A stretch of 12,194 nucleotides of DNA, from positions 1 through 12,194 of the forward strand of contig PXAQ01000032.1 of NCBI GenBank assembly GCA_003567095.1, read 5' to 3'. Positions 1-6,146 of the stretch are shown in pieces. The DNA is from Phycisphaerae bacterium (GTDB lineage: Bacteria > Planctomycetota > Phycisphaerae > Sedimentisphaerales > Anaerohalosphaeraceae). The position numbers and the translations under genes are program-made. The notes under the pieces were generated by a model. It saw only the letters and a list, made by a program, of their open reading frames with translations. It was not told where the DNA came from and ran no database searches. The stretch's first letter is position 1, and every line of letters begins with the position of its first letter.

Positions 1-1343
1 ACGCCGTGGTTGCCGTAGCCTTGGCTTGTCCACAACCGGCTGTCCAGGCTGTTGGGTGTATTGTCGCCGCAGACAAAAAACTCATCCTCACCCAACACAA
101 ACGGCTCCCGCGGCGTGGCCCGTACGCCGTGGTCGATATAATAAATATCCCGGTACAGCCCCACATTGCGAACCTCCAGGCCGCCGCTGCCGAATAGTCT
201 AACCTCGGGAGGTGTTTGCTGGCGGTCAACACCTTTCAGATCTTCATCAGCGGTCAAATCATACGAAAATCGTTTCTCGCCCCATCGCAAAACGAGTTGA
301 CGGTCGACATTGGCAAACTCAAAGGCCTCAAACCTATCGGGGCCAATGCTGTCGGTCAGGATACGCCGCAATATCTGCCACTGGTCGTCTTGGTATTTCA
401 GAAAACTTACCGCACCCGACATATCGACCCGGGCCGCATAGAGAACGCCGTATTTTTCAAGCACTGCCCCCACAGCACTGTGCAAGTCACTGCCCTTAAC
501 CTGAAAACGAATCATCAAATCACTGGATAATGGCATTGCGCCAAAGGTGCTGCTGTCGTTGTACCCGTACACCACGCGGAAATCGTTGGGACCGCTGCCG
601 TTAAAGATCAGCGTATGCTTTGTTTCGTCCGGTTCATTCAGCAGAAAGCGTCCCGGGTTGGCGGCGTCAAACTGCCACACAGACCCCGGTGCATTGGTCA
701 ACGGCTGCTGCCAGTGCGGCCCGTCAGACGTTGGGTCATCATTGGTGTAGGCGGTCAACGACGGCTGGTAACGCTGCACATAAATCGGCATCCAGAGCGC
801 GCGCTGCACACTGGGCGGTTTGCGGACAATCTGGCCGTCAATATAAATATCGCCGTCGATGAGCTGGATGCTTTCGCCGGGCAGGGCGACCAGGCGCTTG
901 ATATAGTTGATTGACGGATCGACGGGATTTTTAAACACGACAACATCCCACCGCTGCGGCTCAAAGAACTGATAGATCGATTTGAGCACAAAAATCCGGT
1001 CGCCGTTGACCAGGGGGCCGATGGTGTCGGCGGGCTGAAGCATTCCGCAATTGGGGCACTGGGGCAGATCCAGCGACATGGAATCCGAGCCTGTATCAAA
1101 CGCGTGGCCGCACCGGATACAGCGCATGCGATAATGATCGCCGCGCAATGTCTCGGCCATGCTGCCGGTGGGGATTTGAAACGCCTGAATAGCGAACGCC
1201 TGAAAGACCAGCGCCAGAATGAAGGCGACCAGCAGCCAGTCCAGCAGCGTCACGACCCCTTCAACCGACGTATGATGACGCCGCTCAAAACTGCCGGACA
1301 GGCGCGTGGGTTCGTTTTCGCTGTAAGGTGTATTCTGCTGCAT
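1..1343 (-). CDS. lepB: Signal peptidase I (S26 family), downstream tandem copy, C-terminus cut by window edge
   Basis: Membrane-bound serine protease of the type I signal peptidase family, which removes signal peptides from exported proteins. The visible 447 residues start at ATG 1343; an in-frame TAA two codons upstream rules out a longer form, and no strong ribosome-binding site is evident. One hydrophobic segment lies at about residues 30-55, followed by the nucleophile box QIPTGSMAETL (Ser61). A CxxC...CxxC pair (Cys75/78 and 96/99) looks like a zinc ribbon. Then come GDRIFVLK, the general-base box INYIKRLVALPGE (Lys149) and, only at about residue 426, the conserved GDN..SLDSR box. Some 200 residues between the last two boxes form an insert ending in VRNVGLYRDIYY, resembling a LamG/ConA-like beta sandwich by eye. 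The last visible residues follow the SLDSR box, so only the short C-terminal strand is missing. It is 26 bp downstream of a paralogue on the same strand and probably co-transcribed. Family assignment is firm; the insert fold is inference. Confidence 0.9.
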   Translation of the reverse strand, partial: MQQNTPYSENEPTRLSGSFERRHHTSVEGVVTLLDWLLVAFILALVFQAFAIQAFQIPTGSMAETLRGDHYRMRCIRCGHAFDTGSDSMSLDLPQCPNCGMLQPADTIGPLVNGDRIFVLKSIYQFFEPQRWDVVVFKNPVDPSINYIKRLVALPGESIQLIDGDIYIDGQIVRKPPSVQRALWMPIYVQRYQPSLTAYTNDDPTSDGPHWQQPLTNAPGSVWQFDAANPGRFLLNEPDETKHTLIFNGSGPNDFRVVYGYNDSSTFGAMPLSSDLMIRFQVKGSDLHSAVGAVLEKYGVLYAARVDMSGAVSFLKYQDDQWQILRRILTDSIGPDRFEAFEFANVDRQLVLRWGEKRFSYDLTADEDLKGVDRQQTPPEVRLFGSGGLEVRNVGLYRDIYYIDHGVRATPREPFVLGEDEFFVCGDNTPNSLDSRLWTSQGYGNHG

Positions 1344-1369
1344 TGCTTAAGTTCTTGCTGTTCTTGGCG

Positions 1370-2917
1370 TTAACGACCGCCGTAAATCCATTTCATGCCG
1401 TCCGGGCTGGGAATCCACCGAAGCGGCTCCTGGCGGACTCGCCAGCCGCCCGGCCAGTGGACAAAGACCGCCTTGCCGATCAGGTACTCCCGAGGAACAA
1501 TGCCGGGGCGGTATTCGATGCCCTCATTGCCGATACCGGGTCGATCCCACAAGCGCGAGTCCAAGCTGTAGGGGCTGTTGTCGCCGCATACAAAAAACTC
1601 ATCGGCTTGGAGGGTAAACGGCTCCTCTTCGGTCGCTCGCAGGGCGTTGTGCGTCATGTAGTAAATATCCCGGTACAGGCCGACATGCCGAAGCCGGACC
1701 GATCCGCGTGCGGCCAATTCCACCTGCGGCGGAATGTCGCGGCCGGTGCCGAGGGCATCGGGCTCGCGTCCCAAGTCATACGCCAGCCGAGCCGTGCCGT
1801 ATTCCAACTGCAGCAGGTGGTCGCTGTTGAAAAAACGAAACCACGTGGGCCCATCGGCTACATCGGTGTGTGCCTCGGCAAGCACTTCCGGGCTGTCGCC
1901 GGCGGCGATGCGAACAATCGCCATCCGGCCGTCTGCATACACCCAGCCCTCATAGCCGACGCCGTATTTACTCAACTGTACGCCGACGGCGGAATCGGGT
2001 TCAATGTCCGCATAGAAACGCATCATCAGGTCGCTGCAAACCGGCATGTGCTGATACTGGGCCGGATCGCTGTAGGCGCTGGTCGCTCGGAAATCATCGC
2101 CGGCCCGTGGATCAAAGCGTGCCCTGTGTACGGTATCATCGGTTCGGCTCAGGGCAAAAACCGACGGCCCTTCGGCGTTAAAATCCCAGCCGCTGCCGGG
2201 GCGATTGTCAAACGGCTGACGCCAGGTGTCGCCGTTAAATCCCCGCTCGGCCGGTCGGGCGGGCTGAAAATCATTGTCGTAAATCGGCATCCACAATTCA
2301 TCCTGCACGGCAGGGGGCTTTCGCGCGATCTTGCCGTCAATGAACACATTGCCGTCTATGAGCTGGACGGTTTCGCCGGGGCCTGCAATCAGACGCTTGA
2401 TATAGTTGATTTTTGGCTCGACGGGATTTTTAAACACCATGACATCCCAGCGGTTGGGCTCGAAAAACTGGTAAATGCTCTTGAGCACAAAGATTTGATC
2501 GCCTTTATAGACGGTGTGCAGCTTGCCCGGCAGGGCCCGGCCGTCACGATGGATCACCGGCCGAGCGGGAGAGCCGTGGAGGCGAGGCTCATGAAAATTG
2601 CAGCTCGGACAGCGCGGCGGCCTCGGCAGAAGCGGCAGCTTCTCACGCGGCGTTACATTTTCCGGCATTCTATACACATTCTGAAGGAAATCATAATCGA
2701 AGCGATATCCACATTGCTGGCAGCGCAGACGAAAATGGTTGCCCCGCAGCGTCTCGGCCATACTTCCGGTGGGAATGCGATAGACCTGCATCACGAAAAA
2801 AATAAAGACCAGCGTCCCGGCAAAGGCCGTAATCAGCCATTCGAGCGTATGATAAACGCTGTCCACCCGGCCGCTGCCGCTGGTTATCTGGTTGTCGAAG
2901 TCCGATTTTGTATGCAA
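1370..2917 (-). CDS. lepB: Signal peptidase I (S26 family) with zinc-ribbon and beta-sandwich-like inserts, TTG start
   Basis: A 515-residue type I signal peptidase, much longer than the usual bacterial enzyme. In order: short cytoplasmic N-terminus, one hydrophobic segment (about 24-43), nucleophile box YRIPTGSMAETL (Ser52), a CxxC...CxxC pair (Cys66/69, 103/106), KGDQIFVLK, general-base box INYIKRLIAGPGE (Lys174), an insert of about 210 residues (about 205-415) ending VRLRHVGLYRDIYY, then CGDNSPYSLDSRLW (445 onward) and the C-terminal YLIGKAVFVHWPGG. Both catalytic residues are present, so it should be active; substrates would be secreted preproteins. The start is a TTG at 2917: there is no in-frame ATG before residue 43, a TGA lies six codons upstream, and a GTGGGAT Shine-Dalgarno-like sequence sits about 8 nt upstream. 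GTG at residue 18 is the alternative start. It is the first gene of a two-gene unit under the promoter at 2947-2975. Confidence 0.93.
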   Translation of the reverse strand: MHTKSDFDNQITSGSGRVDSVYHTLEWLITAFAGTLVFIFFVMQVYRIPTGSMAETLRGNHFRLRCQQCGYRFDYDFLQNVYRMPENVTPREKLPLLPRPPRCPSCNFHEPRLHGSPARPVIHRDGRALPGKLHTVYKGDQIFVLKSIYQFFEPNRWDVMVFKNPVEPKINYIKRLIAGPGETVQLIDGNVFIDGKIARKPPAVQDELWMPIYDNDFQPARPAERGFNGDTWRQPFDNRPGSGWDFNAEGPSVFALSRTDDTVHRARFDPRAGDDFRATSAYSDPAQYQHMPVCSDLMMRFYADIEPDSAVGVQLSKYGVGYEGWVYADGRMAIVRIAAGDSPEVLAEAHTDVADGPTWFRFFNSDHLLQLEYGTARLAYDLGREPDALGTGRDIPPQVELAARGSVRLRHVGLYRDIYYMTHNALRATEEEPFTLQADEFFVCGDNSPYSLDSRLWDRPGIGNEGIEYRPGIVPREYLIGKAVFVHWPGGWRVRQEPLRWIPSPDGMKWIYGGR

Positions 2918-2946
2918 ATTATGTATCCCACGTCATAAAACTTTTT

Positions 2947-2975
2947 ATTATGCCGTCCGATTCCGACCGGGTCAA
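2947..2975 (-). promoter_or_regulatory. Sigma70-type promoter of the lepB pair
   Basis: Read on the minus strand, TTGACC (2970-2975), exactly 17 bp, then CATAAT (2947-2952). Transcription would start near 2940, leaving a leader of about 20 nt before the TTG start at 2917, which independently supports that start. Both hexamers recur in the divergent HU promoter. The match is by eye against the general housekeeping consensus. Confidence 0.6.
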
Positions 2976-2992
2976 GGATTACTTTTTAACCC

Positions 2993-3012
2993 ATATAAAA
3001 GTATTTTTATAT
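2993..3012. repeat. AT-only inverted repeat in the divergent lepB/HU region
   Basis: ATATAAAA (2993-3000) and TTTTATAT (3005-3012) form a perfect 8-bp dyad around GTAT. It lies upstream of the lepB -35 box within an AT-rich stretch. It could be a regulator or HU binding site, an UP-like element, or simply AT-rich sequence; no specific factor can be named. Confidence 0.35.
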
Positions 3013-3111
3013 CGTGATTATGCGGCTCAGGTTTTTTATCAATTGCCATAAAATATTTAAAAAAAAGCTTGCCGATTCGAAGTCTTTTATGTATAGTGGT
3101 TTGTGGTTGAA

Positions 3112-3128
3112 TTGGCACGGTATGTGCT
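3112..3128 (+). promoter_or_regulatory. Possible sigma54 (-24/-12) promoter upstream of HU gene
   Basis: TTGGCACG (3112-3119), four bases, then GTGCT (3124-3128) matches the TGGCACG-N4-TTGCW sigma54 consensus with one mismatch, and the GG and GC doublets are in the right register. A start near 3139 would give a leader of about 55 nt. The segment also contains GCAC-GGTAT-GTGC, a dyad that could be an operator instead. It lies just upstream of a better-placed sigma70 candidate. Confidence 0.3.
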
Positions 3129-3131
3129 TGC

Positions 3132-3161
3132 TTGACCAGCGTTGGTTCACTAATACATAAT
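3132..3161 (+). promoter_or_regulatory. Sigma70-type promoter of the HU gene
   Basis: TTGACC (3132-3137), 18 bp, CATAAT (3156-3161), giving a start near 3168 and a short leader to ATG 3194. The same two hexamers make the lepB promoter on the other strand with 17-bp spacing. CTAAT/ATTAG (3150-3154, 3173-3177) forms a small dyad across the -10 box. Confidence 0.5.
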
Positions 3162-3193
3162 CGGAATTGTTCATTAGCGCAAGAGGGTAAGCG

Positions 3194-3502
3194 ATGGCAA
3201 CCGTCACAAAGAAAGAACTCATTGATCGCATTGCGGACTCCAGCCAGGCAAAACGCGTCGTCGTCAAGCGGATTGTCCAATCTTTTCTCGATGAGATTGT
3301 TACCGAGCTGGCATCGGATAACCGGCTTGAATTTCGTGATTTCGGGGTTTTTGAAACCCGCAATCGCAACGCGCGTGTTGCGCAGAATCCCAAAACACTG
3401 GAGCGGGTCAAAGTGCCGCCCAAACGCAGCGTGAAATTCAAGATGGGCCGGTTGATGAAAGAAAAACTGTCAGAGCCGACGTCGGTTGTCGAGCAGGCAT
3501 AA
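3194..3502 (+). CDS. hup: HU/IHF-family DNA-binding protein
   Basis: A 102-residue histone-like protein that binds and bends DNA as a dimer in the nucleoid. The N-terminal helices begin TVTKKELIDRIAD, as usual for HU. The beta core has LEFRDFGVFETRNRNAR, and the arm carries QNPKTLERVKVPP with Pro66 at the intercalating position. The C-terminus VKFKMGRLMKEKL matches the family's FKPGK.LK end. The usual GRNP is AQNP here, and there is a C-terminal tail of about 10 residues beyond the normal HU end; otherwise the length is near normal. The start is set by AGAGGG (3182-3187), 6 nt before ATG. It stands divergent from lepB and may be co-transcribed with the cold-shock gene 111 bp downstream. HU versus IHF subunit cannot be settled; a general HU role is more likely because only one such gene is seen. 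Confidence 0.93.
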   Translation: MATVTKKELIDRIADSSQAKRVVVKRIVQSFLDEIVTELASDNRLEFRDFGVFETRNRNARVAQNPKTLERVKVPPKRSVKFKMGRLMKEKLSEPTSVVEQA

Positions 3503-3613
3503 CGTCATCTCGCCGCCGGGACAAAATGTCAACAGCAGGGGCTTGCGATTGAAATGCCCAGGCTGTGAGTCGTGATACGAGAACTCAGTTGCGATTGGAC
3601 AAGGTTATTGTTT
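3503..3613 (+). promoter_or_regulatory. Leader region of the cold-shock gene
   Basis: Short gap between the HU and cold-shock genes. No convincing terminator or promoter was found. It holds a 9-bp direct repeat TTGCGATTG (3543-3551 and 3589-3597) and a weak bulged stem-loop at about 3563-3588. Cold-shock genes often have structured leaders, but nothing here is specific enough to claim one. Confidence 0.25.
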
Positions 3614-3838
3614 ATGAGCGAAGGCAAAGTCAAGTGGTACGACACGAAAAAAGGATACGGCTTTATCGCCGAGGAAAACGGCGGTGATATCTTTGTGCAT
3701 TACACCAGTTTTTCCGATCCGTCCCTGCGAACGCTCACTGAGGGGCAGCTTGTTACCTTTGAGATTGTTCAGGGGGAAAAAGGGCCCAGAGCACACAACC
3801 TGAGCACCAAAAACAACTCAAGCCTGCCCGACTTTTGA
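3614..3838 (+). CDS. csp: Cold-shock domain protein (CspA family)
   Basis: A 74-residue single-domain OB-fold protein that binds single-stranded RNA and DNA, acting as an RNA chaperone. It opens MSEGKVKWYDTKKGYGFI, containing the RNP1 motif KGYGFI (13-18), and follows with RNP2 DIFVHY (25-30). The C-terminal end GEKGPRAHNL corresponds to the usual GPQAANV strand, followed by a polar tail of about 10 residues. I chose ATG 3614 because the family begins there and AAGG lies 9 nt upstream; the frame is open for 14 more codons to 3572, but that extension has no family counterpart. The neighbouring HU gene suggests shared nucleic-acid housekeeping roles. Cold induction cannot be judged from the sequence. 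Confidence 0.95.
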   Translation: MSEGKVKWYDTKKGYGFIAEENGGDIFVHYTSFSDPSLRTLTEGQLVTFEIVQGEKGPRAHNLSTKNNSSLPDF

Positions 3839-3895
3839 GGCGGACAAGAGCGTATCGCAACACATTGAGTGCCGCTTAGCGCATCGTTCCGGTAT

Positions 3896-3938
3896 GTTTA
3901 AGTGCCGGTGGGCCGGCCAGACCGGTAAACAGGAGGGG
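3896..3938 (+). promoter_or_regulatory. Bulged stem-loop abutting a strong but distant Shine-Dalgarno sequence
   Basis: GTTTA (3896-3900) pairs with TAAAC (3926-3930), and CCGGT (3905-3909) pairs with ACCGG (3921-3925), with a 4-nt bulge. The loop contains the palindrome GGCCGGCC (3911-3918). AGGAGGGG (3931-3938) follows directly, but the HNH start codon is 27 nt further on, too far for ordinary initiation. The pairing is seen in the sequence; a regulatory function is inference. Confidence 0.4.
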
Positions 3939-3965
3939 CATATCACATAATTTGATTGTGAGACA

Positions 3966-4604
3966 ATGATGCAGAGCAAAACACTGCAAACAGGCTTGGA
4001 AAGTCGCGTCTTGGTGCTGAACAAGCATTATATGGCCGTGCGCATCGTCGGTGCGCGTCGGGCATTTTCGCTGCTGTGCCGTGAGCTGGCCGAAGTGGTG
4101 GATTGTGAGCAGGGGACCTATGCCAATTATGACTTTCACTGCTGGCAGCAGGTCAGCGCAGCCCAGCAGTCCTTCGATGCGCACAAGTACGACTGGATCT
4201 CGACCGTGCATTTCGATATTGCCGTGCCGCGGGTCATTCGTCTGCTGTTTTACGATCGGCTGCCATGCCAGTCTGTCAAGTTCAACCGGCGCAACATCTT
4301 TGCGCGCGACAGTAACCGCTGCCAGTACTGCGGGCGAAAACAACCCACCCCCGAGCTTTCGTTGGACCACGTTGTGCCGCGCACACTGGGCGGAAAAAGC
4401 ACGTGGACAAATATTGTCTGTGCGTGTACAGCCTGCAATGTCAAAAAGGGCGGCCGCACGCCCGGCCAGGCGGGGATGAAACTGATCCACAAACCCGAAA
4501 AACCCCGACGCAACCCCGTTATCAGCGCCCATCTGACCACCGACCGCTACCGGAGCTGGAAGCAATTTCTCGACCACGCCTACTGGTCCGTAGAGCTGAC
4601 CTGA
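3966..4604 (+). CDS. HNH endonuclease-fold protein (zinc-binding McrA-like HNH)
   Basis: A 212-residue protein of the widespread bacterial HNH family whose members begin with a VLVLN strand and have an RRNIFARD segment before the nuclease motif. The N-terminal part (about 13-100) is a family-specific domain with LESRVLVLNKHYMAVRIV and VPRVIRLLFYDRLP. The HNH core follows: CQYCG (Cys119/122), LDHVVPR with the DH pair at 134-135, TWTNIV with Asn149, and CTACN (Cys154/157), so the two CxxC knuckles and the DH/N residues are all present. It is therefore probably a competent metal-dependent nuclease, but the family's biological role is not established to my knowledge. ATG 3966 is the only possible start, since TAA at 3948-3950 closes the frame. 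No restriction methylase or mobile element adjoins it. Confidence 0.88.
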   Translation: MMQSKTLQTGLESRVLVLNKHYMAVRIVGARRAFSLLCRELAEVVDCEQGTYANYDFHCWQQVSAAQQSFDAHKYDWISTVHFDIAVPRVIRLLFYDRLPCQSVKFNRRNIFARDSNRCQYCGRKQPTPELSLDHVVPRTLGGKSTWTNIVCACTACNVKKGGRTPGQAGMKLIHKPEKPRRNPVISAHLTTDRYRSWKQFLDHAYWSVELT

Positions 4605-4618
4605 TTGCCCAATACGCA

Positions 4619-4650
4619 CGGCTGGACCGGAGCCGGCGACTTTTTCTTTT
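4619..4650 (+). terminator. Probable rho-independent terminator after HNH gene
   Basis: CGGCT (4619-4623) and AGCCG (4631-4635) form a GC-rich stem around GGACCGG. GCGAC follows, then TTTTTCTTTT (4641-4650). It begins 14 bp after the HNH stop. The stem is short and the T-run is 5 nt away from it, so this is a moderate call. Confidence 0.4.
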
Positions 4651-4825
4651 ATGATTCCTCAACAGAATTTGTGGGTAGATTCCGGTAACGGTAAATACCT
4701 CTATGAACTGAAGAATTATGTTTGTTCGTTATACAAGATGCCACTGCTGCATAAGCAATACTTCTGGCGGTGGCATCTATGTATTGAAATACGCTGTTTA
4801 CCCTTCTATTTTTCGGATATATAAA
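4651..4825 (+). promoter_or_regulatory. cinA upstream region with a long hairpin
   Basis: The segment holds a perfect 9-bp inverted repeat, AGATGCCAC (4736-4744) and GTGGCATCT (4770-4778), extendable inward to about 14 pairs with G-U pairs. A second dyad, GTATT-GA-AATAC, is at 4781-4792. A weak promoter candidate is TTGTGG (4669-4674), 17 bp, TAAATA (4692-4697). No T-run follows the hairpin, so it is not a standard terminator. Confidence 0.4.
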
Positions 4826-6067
4826 ATGATTCGTTCTGCCTTAATCAGCGTCGGCAATGAATTGTTATGCGGTCGGACGGTTGATACCAATGCAGCCTGG
4901 CTTAGCGGGCGATTGTTCGCGATGGGCGTGCGGACCGTATCGGTTCATCTGGTGGCCGATGAGACAGGCGATATTGTTGCGGCGCTGCAGGCGGCGTCCA
5001 GTCAGGTCGATATCGTACTGGTCACCGGCGGGCTGGGGCCGACCGATGATGACCTGACCCGCGCAGCGCTGGCGGACTATCTCGGCGTTGAGCTGGAGTA
5101 TCGGCCCGACCTGGTCGATAGGATTGAGGCATTTTTCACAAGCCGAGGCATGTCGATGCCGGCCCGCAATCGCAGGCAAGCCTGTGTGCCGAAAGGTGCC
5201 GAACCGATTGAGAACCCTTGCGGCACGGCCCCGGGTATTCTGTACCAGGCGGACAGTAAGCTGATCGCCCTGATGCCCGGTGTGCCTTCGGAGATGAAGG
5301 CGATGTACGAGGCCTCTGTGTGGCCGCAGATTCAACGCCGACTGGACGGTCCGGTCGTCCGATCCGCCAACCTGCGGTGTTATGGGGTCGGTGAGTCCAC
5401 TCTTGCCACGATGCTCGGCGACCGGATGCGGCGCGGCCGCAACCCCCTGATCAACTGCACCGTCAGTGCGGGCATTATCACGCTCCAGATGATCGCTTCG
5501 GCTCCCAGCGAACAGCAGGCCGAAAAGATGCTCGCCGAACAGCGAACCGAGCTGGAAAATCTTCTTGGGCCGCTGGTCTTCGGCAGCGGCGAACACACCC
5601 TGCAGGACGTGGTCGGAAAACTGCTCACCGCTCAAAACAAGACCCTTGCGGTCGCGGAATCCTGCACGGGCGGGCTTGTGTGCAAATTATTGACCGATTC
5701 GCCGGGAGCCAGTCAATATCTGACTTTTGGATGGGTGACCTACAGTAACACAGCCAAAATCGAACAATTGGATGTCCCACCGGCAATAATCGAGCAATTT
5801 GGGGCCGTCAGCGAGCCGGTGGCAAAGGCCATGGCCGACGGAGCGGCCCGAAAGGGCCACGCCGATTGCGCGATAGCCATTACGGGTATCGCCGGCCCGG
5901 GCGGCCAGACGGAACAAAAATCCGTGGGACTTGTATATATAGGTATAATGAACAACAAAAAAAGCCAGGTCCACAGGTTTCATTTTCCCAAAACGGGACG
6001 CGAAATAGTACGTCTTCGGGCGGCTCAAACCGCATTGAATCTCCTTCGGCGTGAATTGACCATTTGA
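4826..6067 (+). CDS. cinA: CinA-like protein (MoCF-type N-domain plus nicotinamide-nucleotide amidase C-domain)
   Basis: A 413-residue, full-length two-domain CinA. The N-terminal MoaB/MoCF-like domain (about 1-170) has IRSALISVGNELLCGRTVDT and the nucleotide-binding VTGGLGPTDDDLT (66-78). CinA proteins with this domain can have ADP-ribose pyrophosphatase activity. The C-terminal domain (about 255-413) has AESCTGG (277-283, with the presumed Ser nucleophile), TYSNTAK (305-311) and GIAGPGG (354-360), the signature of PncC amidase, which turns NMN into nicotinate mononucleotide in the pyridine-nucleotide salvage cycle. ATG 4826 is preferred because the family starts IRSA.LISVGNELL; the open frame extends to 4718, but that extension would run through the leader hairpin and has no family match. 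No clear Shine-Dalgarno sequence is visible. Despite the name (competence-inducible), no recA or competence regulator adjoins it. Confidence 0.95.
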   Translation: MIRSALISVGNELLCGRTVDTNAAWLSGRLFAMGVRTVSVHLVADETGDIVAALQAASSQVDIVLVTGGLGPTDDDLTRAALADYLGVELEYRPDLVDRIEAFFTSRGMSMPARNRRQACVPKGAEPIENPCGTAPGILYQADSKLIALMPGVPSEMKAMYEASVWPQIQRRLDGPVVRSANLRCYGVGESTLATMLGDRMRRGRNPLINCTVSAGIITLQMIASAPSEQQAEKMLAEQRTELENLLGPLVFGSGEHTLQDVVGKLLTAQNKTLAVAESCTGGLVCKLLTDSPGASQYLTFGWVTYSNTAKIEQLDVPPAIIEQFGAVSEPVAKAMADGAARKGHADCAIAITGIAGPGGQTEQKSVGLVYIGIMNNKKSQVHRFHFPKTGREIVRLRAAQTALNLLRRELTI

Positions 6068-6092
6068 CGTGAGTGGATACATGTGATATACT
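6064..6092 (+). promoter_or_regulatory. Extended -10 sigma70-type promoter of the first pilB-pilT unit
   Basis: TTGACG (6064-6069), exactly 17 bp, TATACT (6087-6092), with TG at 6084-6085 making an extended -10 element. Start near 6099, leaving a leader of about 48 nt. The -35 box contains the cinA stop codon TGA (6065-6067), so the promoter is embedded in the end of cinA. Confidence 0.6.
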
Positions 6093-6146
6093 ACCACATT
6101 ACTGACTGAATTTAAAAACTATCTTTTTGTCCACGAATAGGTTCGA

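Noticed and set aside
1328..2938. 536-codon open frame on the plus strand opposite the first lepB
   Set aside because: It is the antisense of a signal peptidase gene with all catalytic motifs and a promoter; the translated product shows no family motif and the openness follows from codon bias.
3572..3613. N-terminal extension of the cold-shock protein by 14 residues
   Set aside because: CspA proteins start at the equivalent of ATG 3614, which has its own AAGG upstream; the extension starts from a non-ATG codon.
3876..4619. 247-codon open frame antisense to the HNH gene
   Set aside because: The plus strand encodes an intact HNH domain, while this frame gives no recognisable domain.
4718..4825. 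N-terminal extension of CinA by 36 residues
   Set aside because: It would translate the leader hairpin and has no counterpart in the family; CinA proteins begin at the segment encoded from 4826.
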